DNA of 64,000 nt from an uncultured Lentisphaeria bacterium (GTDB lineage Bacteria; Verrucomicrobiota; Lentisphaeria; Victivallales; UBA1829), in NCBI GenBank assembly GCA_905197955.1, contig CAJKAR010000002.1, forward strand, positions 1 through 64,000, given 5' to 3'. Of the stretch, positions 42,076 through 49,918 are shown in pieces. Every line of letters starts with the position of its first letter. Within the stretch, counting starts at the first letter, position 1. A model generated the notes under the pieces. It did no database searches. It worked only from the letters and a program-made list of their open reading frames with translations, and had not been told where the DNA came from. The translations under genes were made by a program, and so were the position numbers.

Positions 42076-45000
42076 TTATTTCACGGTGTCGAGGGAGAGT
42101 TCATAACGGCCCCAGACGTTGGAATTCTGGGAGTTGCTGAAAATTCCATCGAGAGCCATAGCGGATTTGCGCAGCCATTTCGGATCATCCTTGTCGGTAT
42201 CGTCAACCAGGAAGTCCATGCGGAACTGCGAACCGGCCCGGACCTGAAACGCACTTTGCGCAGTCGGGATGATTTTTCCTTCAAGCATCCAGCCGTCCGC
42301 GGTCTTCCTTCCGACGCATTCGATTTTCACATGCGCCCGTTCCTTCCGTGCGAACCAGAGTTCGCAAGGAGTGATTTCCCGGGTGCTGCGCGGAATGATG
42401 ATCGCCTGATCCGCGCCGTCGCTGAGAACGGTTCCCTGCTGTTTTACGGGGCGGCTGTCGAAAAAGAGTTCCAGACAGTCATAACGGAACGCCAGTCCCA
42501 CCTTGTCCTCCGGCGCCGGCAGGAGCACGTCGTCGGTGACGTTCAGGAGAAAGTAGACCGCATCGTTTTTCCGCCAGACGCATTTGAGCGAGAATGAGAG
42601 ATCCTGTTTTCCGAGCCATTGCGGAATCCAGATTTCGGCATAGTTCGGTTTCCCGTGGACCACGCTGTCCACCGAATCGCAGACTATCGCGGGTACGTTT
42701 TTCCATTTTTCGAGCTTCCCGTCCAGCGGCATGGCGCCGCGGACGCGCGGGATCATGCGGATCACGCCAGGCGACTGTGCCTGTCTTGAGGCGGAGGCAA
42801 GAAGTTTGCCCTCTTCGTTTTTCAGTTGAACGGAAAAAGTGTACATCTGCCGTTTCAGATTTTTTCCGGTGATGGTGATTTCCAGTGTTCTGGACGCTCC
42901 GGGCGGAAGATTGATCCTGGTTTCCGAAAGAGCGATCTCCGCACCGCGCACGGGGATTGCTTCCAGAGTTCCTTTGAGCGTGCCGCTGCGGAAGGGGTTC
43001 GAGAGAGTGAGAGTTCCTTTGAGAGGGCCCCGTTCGGGCATGACCGCCGGGAGATTCATGGTCAGAGGAGTGATCTCGGAGAGGGTGTCGGGAACGGAAA
43101 AGATGTATTGCGGATGCGAGGAACTCCGGATGGAGAGAATGCCTTCCTTGTCGGTTCTGCGCCGGGAAAGATTGCCGAGCATGTCCATGATGCGGTATTC
43201 GGTATCGGGGGCGAGACGCAGAAGGAGACGATCCGGATTCCGGCTGAAGATGGCGGCGGTGGAGGAGCCGTCGGCCTGTTTGATGAGGAGACAGACATTG
43301 TCGAGTCTGGCAAGCGGCAGACGTCGGACACCGGTCTGATTGTTCAGAATCTGCCCTGCAAGGACCGTCATCGCGAGTCCGCGCAGACTGGGATCCCCGT
43401 TCAGGTTCGGCGACTGGCAGATCGTGTAGATCCGATAGCCCTGTGCAAGACAGACCAGTGCATGCTGAACCTGTCTTGCGGCGGCTTCGCTCTCTTCCAG
43501 CATGGTGATGAAGCCGAGGAAGGCGCCGTCGCGTCCTGGCATCCGTGCGGCGTGGGCGTCGGATGCGGTCATCGGACGGTATTTGATCCGGGGCAGTGCA
43601 TTGATTCCGCTCTCCGTGTTCCAGAGAATGAATTTCTTTCCGGGATACTCCGCCATGACCGCATGAAGCCGGTTCAGCGAGTCATCGGAATTCAGTGCGT
43701 CGATCGGTTTGACTGTATAGGGATGGTAGGAGATGCCGTCCATGTACTTGTCGCCTCCGGCCTTGAGAATGTCGGAGATCATCGGGATGGAGGGCGGGGC
43801 GCCTCCCGGTGGAATCATCGGCTGACGGAGTCCGGATTCCGAAAAGATTTTCCGAGCGTCGGCAAGATGCTGAACGTACCATTTCGGATCAATATTGTGT
43901 GGCTCGCTTGTCATTTCAAACGCGATGATCTTTTTTCCCTGGAAGCGTTTTGCCGCTTCTGTAAAGAGTTTCCGGTTCCGTTCGCGTCCGGCTTCCCATC
44001 CCTCTTTCGGGGGCTTGGTGCAGACGGAATAAAACCAGAGATAGGAGCGGAAATCGGGAATCCGTTTTGCATATTCCGCGTAAAGGGATTCAAAATGTTT
44101 GCCGTTTCCGTGATACTGCATTCGACGGAGAGGGGAGTCAAAATGGAAATGGTCATACCAGTCGGCCCAGTAGGCGATCGGGTTGCGGTCCGAGAGTTTC
44201 GCGGGAGCGGGCGGCGCGATCGCGATGCAGTATTTATACGGGATCTGTTTCAGAACGGAACCGTCGGATGCAAGCAGCTTCATGTCCAGCCAGTAGACAT
44301 TGCATTCCGGGAAATTCAGCGGAACGGTCACGGTCTGCCCGGCGGAAACGTTCTGTTCTTTTGTCCAGATTTTTTTCCCGGAAAGGGTTTCGAGCTCGAA
44401 AACCGCTTTGGAGGCGTTCCTGACGGCTTCCGGGACGGAAACGGTGGCAGGAATGGGTTTGCCGAACCGGAAATAGCCGTCGGTATCGGCCGGAATTGTC
44501 ATTTGAATCTGATCCTCCAGGAGTTCCGCTTTGCGCAGAGTCGCATATGCGTTTCTCTGGGAGAGCTCGTTTTCCGAAGGTTTCCCGGAGGTGTAGAGCG
44601 CGAGGATCTCCTGTTCCGAAAGAGGCCGGTTGCAGATCGCCAGTTCGTCCCAGTCAATGCGCGGTGCCGGACGCTGATTTTCAGGACGCGGATTCGCGGA
44701 GATCAGCAGCGGTTCGAGCGATGTGCCGTGTCCGGAGAAGTTTTCGAAAAACGGTCTCAGAGAGGGCAGATCATTCACGATTCCCGGCGGAATCGCACCG
44801 GAGAACTCCTTTTCTGCTTCAAGATGCCCGTTGACAAAGAGTTTTGCTTTTCCGTTCCCGACCGTGACAGCAAAATGCATCCACACTCCCGGCAGAGCGG
44901 ATGGCGCGGAAAGAATGGTTTTTCCTTTGTTGCCGATCCGGAATTCGAAGGATCCTTTTTGTTCCGGAGCGTTCCTGGTGTGGGAGAGTCGGAAGCCGCG

Positions 45001-45480
45001 GCTCCAGGCATCCGCCAGCTGGAGGAGAGAGGAGCGTCCGATTTCGTCGCCGGTACGGATCCAGCCGGAGAGGGTCATGCCGTTCTGAAATTCCCTTCCG
45101 GTGATGCCGGAGCGGAAAAAGCCGAGGGGGAGTCCTCCGCTGCGGAGAGCCGCTTTGCCGGGGAAGCGGCCGCGGGTCCATCGGGGATTCCGGTCGGCGG
45201 AGAGCCGTTCCGAGTAGGTCTGTCCGTACTTGATTACGGAATACGGCGTGGCAAGATTGATCGTCAGCGAACCGAGCGGTCCGCCCGACTGCGCAATGCG
45301 TCCGGGCTCCAGAATCACATGGTTGGCAACCTCTTCGCCGTATCCCTCCTCGAACGTGTAGTAGCGGATCAGCGAGGAATCCTTCAGCATCTCTTTCTTG
45401 TGCGTTTCAAAGGTCGCCGCAGAGCCGGAAAACGTGAGCACGGCAAATGCGGCGCAGGACAGAATGGTTTTGATCTTCAT
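42076..45480 (-). CDS. Secreted LamG - glycosidase-like - CBM9-like protein, candidate catalytic residues kept (locus C)
   Basis: 1134 residues with a signal peptide (MKIKTILSCAAFAVLTFSGSA). About 35-310 is a LamG/concanavalin-like jelly roll (IRYYTFEEGYGEEVANH, MTLSGWIRTGDE, GVWMHFAVTVGNGKAKLFVN). About 425-760 is a clan GH-A-like barrel with probable acid/base Glu526 in EMTSEPHN and nucleophile Glu623 in LWNTESG. About 780-900 is a beta domain. About 930-1134 is a CBM9/DOMON-like module (VWRKNDAVYFLLNVTDDVLL, FRYDCLELFFDSRPV). An outer-surface or extracellular glycan hydrolase is inferred. It follows the gene at 45504 by 23 bases. Confidence 0.83.
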   Translation of the reverse strand: MKIKTILSCAAFAVLTFSGSAATFETHKKEMLKDSSLIRYYTFEEGYGEEVANHVILEPGRIAQSGGPLGSLTINLATPYSVIKYGQTYSERLSADRNPRWTRGRFPGKAALRSGGLPLGFFRSGITGREFQNGMTLSGWIRTGDEIGRSSLLQLADAWSRGFRLSHTRNAPEQKGSFEFRIGNKGKTILSAPSALPGVWMHFAVTVGNGKAKLFVNGHLEAEKEFSGAIPPGIVNDLPSLRPFFENFSGHGTSLEPLLISANPRPENQRPAPRIDWDELAICNRPLSEQEILALYTSGKPSENELSQRNAYATLRKAELLEDQIQMTIPADTDGYFRFGKPIPATVSVPEAVRNASKAVFELETLSGKKIWTKEQNVSAGQTVTVPLNFPECNVYWLDMKLLASDGSVLKQIPYKYCIAIAPPAPAKLSDRNPIAYWADWYDHFHFDSPLRRMQYHGNGKHFESLYAEYAKRIPDFRSYLWFYSVCTKPPKEGWEAGRERNRKLFTEAAKRFQGKKIIAFEMTSEPHNIDPKWYVQHLADARKIFSESGLRQPMIPPGGAPPSIPMISDILKAGGDKYMDGISYHPYTVKPIDALNSDDSLNRLHAVMAEYPGKKFILWNTESGINALPRIKYRPMTASDAHAARMPGRDGAFLGFITMLEESEAAARQVQHALVCLAQGYRIYTICQSPNLNGDPSLRGLAMTVLAGQILNNQTGVRRLPLARLDNVCLLIKQADGSSTAAIFSRNPDRLLLRLAPDTEYRIMDMLGNLSRRRTDKEGILSIRSSSHPQYIFSVPDTLSEITPLTMNLPAVMPERGPLKGTLTLSNPFRSGTLKGTLEAIPVRGAEIALSETRINLPPGASRTLEITITGKNLKRQMYTFSVQLKNEEGKLLASASRQAQSPGVIRMIPRVRGAMPLDGKLEKWKNVPAIVCDSVDSVVHGKPNYAEIWIPQWLGKQDLSFSLKCVWRKNDAVYFLLNVTDDVLLPAPEDKVGLAFRYDCLELFFDSRPVKQQGTVLSDGADQAIIIPRSTREITPCELWFARKERAHVKIECVGRKTADGWMLEGKIIPTAQSAFQVRAGSQFRMDFLVDDTDKDDPKWLRKSAMALDGIFSNSQNSNVWGRYELSLDTVK

Positions 45481-45503
45481 ATAGTGAAACTCCCTGAGGT
45501 GAT

Positions 45504-47576
45504 TTACAGATTGGAAATACCGGGCAGATAGAGCGGTTCATATCCCGCTTCGACTGCCCCCTTGCCGATTTTTGTGCCGAAGAGTCCGATTCCTTCCGCC
45601 GGCGACTGGATGAGTGCCTTTCCACGCGGGGCAAAGACGATGAGTCCGGATGTCTTGTCGGGATTCTCATAGCGGATGAGTGTCACATCCGGCTTCGAGG
45701 GCAGACGCTGGAATTTCGCATTTTTCCCGATCAGGGAGTGAAAGACTCCCCATGCGACTCCTTTCCATCCCGGTCTTCCGTCCGCCGTGTTCGGTGCCGG
45801 GAGATACTCATCGGGTCCCATGGAAGCGATCCACTCTTCCGCTCCGTCGGCGAGAGCCAGAACGGCCGATCGGATTTCCGTTGCCGCGGAACTTTTTTCC
45901 TCTTTCAGCCATTTGACCGGAGGAACTCCCGGAATCTGCTGGGAACAGCCGCCGGAGGTGATCCAGACCGGTTTTTTTCCAGCGGTCCGGCAGAGCTGTT
46001 CGATGGTCCGGTTTCCTGGATTGTCCGAAGTGAAATCTGCGGAAATGATGTCGCAGGAATCGGGGAACTCTTTCAGAAGCTGCTGGGAGGCGCTGTTTCC
46101 GGGACGGAACCGGCCCGCGAGAATGCGGATGCTTTCATCCTCCTCTTTCGCGGCAGACTTTGCCGCGGTGAGAAGCTGTTTGTATACAGCCGGGTCGCAG
46201 TGGGTCCAGCGTGCGGCGGTGGCGTTCCAGACCTCCGCATACTTCAGATCGTAGCGGGCGAAAATCAGTCGCCAGAGTTTCCGGTACTGTTCCAGATCGC
46301 GCGGAATTTTCGCCCATCCGGGGATTCCGGTCAGACAGAAAATCGTTTCCACGCCGTTCTCCTGATTCCATTTCATGATCCGGTCGGCGAGTTCCCAGTT
46401 GTATTCGCCTTTTTTCGGTTCGAGCTCATTCCAGCGGAAGACTTCGCGGCTCAGGCGGGAACCGAGAGCGTGGGATGCCGGAGTTTTCGAGGCGATTGCC
46501 GTATTGCCTGTCCGAGCGCTGTCCTTCGGTGCCGGGATAACTGCGATCGGATAGAGTGCCGAGCGCAGCACCTTTCCTCCGGAAGAGAGAGCGATTGCAA
46601 TTTCATAAACGCCGGGTTTCTCGAAACGGAGAGAGACCGGTTCGCCTGGTTTGTATTGCTTTCCGTTGATTGAAACGGAATCCGCCTTGAGCTCCGCCGG
46701 AGCGGAGACGGTGACTGGAATGGAGGCGCCGGTTCTGAAATAGCCCTGTGTATTCCGGGGAATTTCCAGCTTGATGGAGGCAAGGAGCTTCTCCCGGGCT
46801 TCATCCGAAACGGATTTTCCTGCCTCATAGCGTTTTTTGACCTCATCTGCGCTCATGGCACGGTCGTAGACAGAGAGAAAATCGATTTTTACATCGCATC
46901 CTCCGCGCGGGGAGCCGCCGACAAGAACGGGAGTATTTTTTGCAAAATGAAACTGAAGCGGAGAGAGTTCCGGCCGTTCCGACCGAGCCGGAATTCCGTC
47001 GATGTAGAGCGCCGGAGCGTTCCCTGCGGTGGTGATGACAACGTGGTGCCATGTGTTGACGCTTCCATTTTTTCCGAGAAGCATTCTGCTTGTTTTTCCG
47101 TCTCCGCAGATCAGATTGATCCATCCCTCCTGAGCCCATCGTTTGGAGCGGACTGCGACCAGACGGAAGCCGGTTTTATAGCCGAATCCGGCATCCATGA
47201 GGAATCCGTCGAGGGGCGGTTTCTGCGAATAGATCCGCATCCATGTTTCGATGGTGAACGGCTTCCCGGGTTCAAGATGGAAGCCGGGAATGGTGAAATA
47301 TTCTTTTGCGCTGCCGAAACGAAGGGCTTTCCATTCGCCGTTTCGGTCGAGGGCGTTTGCCGGATAGGTTTTTCCCGGAATGGTGAGAGCGGAAGAACCC
47401 CGGAATCGTCCATATGGAGAGAGGGTCCGGATGACGGCGGGATTTCTACCTCCGATCACACCATCGCCAGCGCGGGAGAAATCAAATGTTTCGACACGTT
47501 CTCCGGAGAGAGCCAGAGCCGGAAGCAGAAGCCCGGCAGAGAGAGCGGCTGTAAACCATGTTTTCTGAATGTTCAT
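45504..47576 (-). CDS. Secreted LamG - glycosidase-like protein lacking candidate catalytic Glu residues (locus C)
   Basis: 690 residues from the ATG at 47576, with a signal peptide (MNIQKTWFTAALSAGLLLPA). About 25-260 is a LamG domain (FTIETWMRIYSQKPPLDGFL, WHHVVITTAGNAPALYIDG). About 380-680 resembles the GH39-like barrel of its neighbour (FRWNELEPKKGEYNWELAD, VETIFCLTGIPGWAKIP). Where a W-N-E-P motif is expected it reads W-N-A-T (Ala452), and at the usual nucleophile strand it reads VWITSGGCSQQ (Ser541). If the alignment is right, it is a binding pseudoenzyme. It lacks the CBM9-like module. The upstream open frame runs into the pseudopilin gene and was not used. Confidence 0.82.
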   Translation of the reverse strand: MNIQKTWFTAALSAGLLLPALALSGERVETFDFSRAGDGVIGGRNPAVIRTLSPYGRFRGSSALTIPGKTYPANALDRNGEWKALRFGSAKEYFTIPGFHLEPGKPFTIETWMRIYSQKPPLDGFLMDAGFGYKTGFRLVAVRSKRWAQEGWINLICGDGKTSRMLLGKNGSVNTWHHVVITTAGNAPALYIDGIPARSERPELSPLQFHFAKNTPVLVGGSPRGGCDVKIDFLSVYDRAMSADEVKKRYEAGKSVSDEAREKLLASIKLEIPRNTQGYFRTGASIPVTVSAPAELKADSVSINGKQYKPGEPVSLRFEKPGVYEIAIALSSGGKVLRSALYPIAVIPAPKDSARTGNTAIASKTPASHALGSRLSREVFRWNELEPKKGEYNWELADRIMKWNQENGVETIFCLTGIPGWAKIPRDLEQYRKLWRLIFARYDLKYAEVWNATAARWTHCDPAVYKQLLTAAKSAAKEEDESIRILAGRFRPGNSASQQLLKEFPDSCDIISADFTSDNPGNRTIEQLCRTAGKKPVWITSGGCSQQIPGVPPVKWLKEEKSSAATEIRSAVLALADGAEEWIASMGPDEYLPAPNTADGRPGWKGVAWGVFHSLIGKNAKFQRLPSKPDVTLIRYENPDKTSGLIVFAPRGKALIQSPAEGIGLFGTKIGKGAVEAGYEPLYLPGISNL

Positions 47577-47631
47577 CACTGTTTTCCTGTTGTTTGTGTT
47601 GTCTGGAGAGAAAAAATGCGGGTTTGTCATC

Positions 47632-48309
47632 TCAGTTCCACCATTGAATCGGAGGTTTCTGCGGTGTGACGGAACGGAGAAATGAGCCGGTGTAATACGC
47701 GACATGTCCGTCAACAAACAGAATATTCATTCCGTTGGAATGGTTGTTTTTATGTTGTTTGTACCAGTAATCGTTGCTCATGTCGCCATATCCGGAATCT
47801 CCTTTTGCCTCGATCATGTAGGAGGATTGCGTCGGATTTTTGACTTTCTGAATTTTGAACCGGGGGACCGCCTCGCTGCTTCCGGTATATCCGTTTCTGC
47901 GGTTGATGGTGTAAGTGGAGGGCAGCCAGGAGAGGCCCGTTGCAGGAATGGTCAGATTCAAATCGGCGGGACAGGCAAAAATCGTTTTGTAGGCCTGTTC
48001 CAAATCGCCGGAAGTCCCGTAATTCGACCGGAGACGAAAATAATCCTTGGCCAGATAATGGGTAAAACTGTAGGAATTCTGGTTGCAGGGACAGAGATAA
48101 TCATCATAATCATTGCAATAGGCCGCCACTCCGCCGGAATAGATCTGTTTCAGATTGTTGGCGCATCGGACGGTGTTGGCCTTGCCTCTGGCGGAATTCA
48201 GAGCGGGAAGCAGGAGTGCTGCAAGAATTGCTATAATTGCAATTACAACCAGAAGTTCTATCAATGTGAAATACTGACTCGTTTTTTTATTCGGTCCTGC
48301 GCTTTTCAT
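47632..48309 (-). CDS. Type-IV-pilin-like DUF1559 pseudopilin (locus C)
   Basis: 225 residues. The leader MKSAGPNKKTSQY is followed by FTLIELLVVIA, LLPALNSARGKA, CANNLKQIYSGGVAAYCNDY, a Cys-rich middle (CPCNQ, FACPADL) and the C-terminal H-S-N-G-M-N-I-L-F-V-D-G-H-V motif. The residue before Phe is Tyr, not Gly. It starts 23 bases inside the end of the regulator gene, so the two are tightly coupled. Confidence 0.89.
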   Translation of the reverse strand: MKSAGPNKKTSQYFTLIELLVVIAIIAILAALLLPALNSARGKANTVRCANNLKQIYSGGVAAYCNDYDDYLCPCNQNSYSFTHYLAKDYFRLRSNYGTSGDLEQAYKTIFACPADLNLTIPATGLSWLPSTYTINRRNGYTGSSEAVPRFKIQKVKNPTQSSYMIEAKGDSGYGDMSNDYWYKQHKNNHSNGMNILFVDGHVAYYTGSFLRSVTPQKPPIQWWN

Positions 48310-49450
48310 TTTGATTCTCCCACGTTATTTCCCTTGTTGTATTTCGAATAATCAGCGGACATGGAACAAGTACTTTTTCCGGTTTCGCATGAGATTCCCG
48401 CATGAATATTTTGCGTTTCAGAAGTTCCAGTGCAGCAAGTCCGAGATCCATGGAATGGAGAGATACTGTTGTCAGATTCAGTTCCCGGAAGAAGGGAGAA
48501 TCATCGATTCCGCTTAACGAGAAGTCTTCAGGGATCCGGAGATGTTTCCGGCGGGCCGCCAGGAAAATCTCCTTGGCAAGACGGTCATTTGCCGCCATGA
48601 CAAACGTATATTTTCCTTCTGTGATCCGTTCAAAATTGCGGAAAACGAAATCTTCGCGGTCTTCCCGGACAAAAGGATATTCCAGAACATCCGGAGGTGG
48701 AACTCCCCGTTCGGCGAACTCCTTTCGAATCCCGTTCAGACGCATGGCGGACCAGGCGTGAGAGGGAAAATGGTAGAATGCCGTTCGCCGATGTCCGAGA
48801 TCCAGCGCGTGACGGGCAATGAGACGGCCGATCTGTTCATCATCAAAATCCACGCAGTCGATTCCGTCCACATTGCAGTCGATGCAGATGCAGGGAATGG
48901 AAAAAGACTGATATTCCCGATGAAATTCCGTAGTCTGATAGCGGCTGATTGCCACGATCAGGGCATCATATCCGGAGTGAAGCAACTGGTGGAGAAACGG
49001 TTCCCTGTCTTTTTTTTGCCAGAGATTGAAGAAATCGAGATGTCCGCCCTGTTCATTCAGAATACGATCCATTCCGGTAGCAATCTCTGCGGAACGGTTG
49101 TAAACATAGTCCGGATTGGATTCTTCCAGTTCTGCAATCATGGCGATCCGGATTCCTTTCAGACTCTGCGGACGGGTCGGAAGCGAAACCACTTTCATTC
49201 CTTCCCGCGGGAGTCCTTCCAGGACGCCTTCGGTCCGCAGTGAATCCAGAGTGGATCGGACAACGCTCAATGGAATTTCATACAGATCGCTGAGTGTTCT
49301 GGCTCCGGAAATCGGCATGCCGGGATACGCCTTTTGTGCGTAGAGATCCGATACGAGTCTGTCGCGGCACATCTTCTGAAGTCGTACCACTTCCGGCGCA
49401 GTGAGGCGCCGTTTTCGGGTCTTCTTTTCTTTTTTCACTGCAATCGGCAT
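48287..49450 (-). CDS. GntR-type HTH regulator with LacI-like sugar-binding domain (locus C)
   Basis: 387 residues. A basic N-terminus (KKEKKTRKRRLTAPE) leads into a GntR-like winged HTH (about 20-90: YPGMPISGARTLSDLYEIPL, SLRTEGVLEGLPREGMKVV). A LacI-type effector domain (about 97-375) follows: IRIAMIAELEESNPDYVYN, HSGYDALIVAISRY, IPCICIDCNVDGIDCVDFDD, ALDLGHRRTAFYHFPSHAWS, FVMAANDRLAKEIFLAARRK and FSLSGIDDSPFFRELNLTTV. It probably represses or activates the 10-kb locus C operon it heads, perhaps through the 10-base repeats at 49471-49500. No ligand can be assigned. Confidence 0.87.
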   Translation of the reverse strand: MPIAVKKEKKTRKRRLTAPEVVRLQKMCRDRLVSDLYAQKAYPGMPISGARTLSDLYEIPLSVVRSTLDSLRTEGVLEGLPREGMKVVSLPTRPQSLKGIRIAMIAELEESNPDYVYNRSAEIATGMDRILNEQGGHLDFFNLWQKKDREPFLHQLLHSGYDALIVAISRYQTTEFHREYQSFSIPCICIDCNVDGIDCVDFDDEQIGRLIARHALDLGHRRTAFYHFPSHAWSAMRLNGIRKEFAERGVPPPDVLEYPFVREDREDFVFRNFERITEGKYTFVMAANDRLAKEIFLAARRKHLRIPEDFSLSGIDDSPFFRELNLTTVSLHSMDLGLAALELLKRKIFMRESHAKPEKVLVPCPLIIRNTTREITWENQNEKRRTE

Positions 49451-49470
49451 GTCGGAATCCTTCCTGCAAT

Positions 49471-49500
49471 TTTCTGTCTTTTTCTGTACTTATCTGTAAT
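49471..49500. repeat. Three tandem 10-bp repeats in the locus C leader
   Basis: Plus-strand units TTTCTGTCTT (49471-49480), TTTCTGTACT (49481-49490) and TATCTGTAAT (49491-49500) share the core CTGT at the same position, exactly one helical turn apart. They directly follow the -10 box of the locus C promoter. Probable operator; which protein binds is inferred. Confidence 0.75.
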
Positions 49501-49526
49501 TATAATATATTTTCCAGAAAATGCAA
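49499..49526 (-). promoter_or_regulatory. Locus C operon promoter
   Basis: Minus strand: -35 TTGCAT (49526-49521), 16-base spacer, -10 TATAAT (49504-49499), about 48 bases before the regulator ATG. GGAAGG lies before the start codon. Confidence 0.78.
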
Positions 49527-49918
49527 GAGGGGGAAAAGAAAAAAAAAGTGATTTCCGGAGAAACTTTCGGAAAGTATAATTTGTTCGGATGTTGCGGAGA
49601 AGTCTCTCTGGCATTTCGATGTGTTCTGTTGTATGGTCCAATCCTTTTTGTTTTGATTTGCAAACATGTTTTTTGTGTGCTATTGTACGTTTTCAGTATC
49701 TGAGAGAATTCCGGGAGAAACGGAACATGCGGAAAAGTTTTCCGATTGCCGAAGAACGGTTCGCTTTTTTATGAGTTTCCTGTTCCGCAGAGATGTGTAT
49801 CGGATGGCGGAACACGGCGGAATGGAGAATGCCGATGCGTCCCGGATTTTTCAGATGGACACATCACACATGGAAACCTGTTCACGCAAAAGAGATAGAT
49901 CATAAGAGGAGTTGGAAG

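Larger units (their letters stand above)
49451..49918. other. Gap between locus C and the P-type ATPase gene
   Basis: 468 bases without a convincing gene. It holds the locus C promoter and tandem repeats. A TATAAT at 49575-49580 with a poor -35 could start the ATPase transcript. The upstream in-frame extension of the ATPase frame (49793-49918) is not protein-like. Confidence 0.5.

Noticed and set aside
49793..49918. N-terminal extension of the P-type ATPase
   Set aside because: The extra 42 residues are not like any P-ATPase, while the ATG at 49919 has a strong ribosome site.
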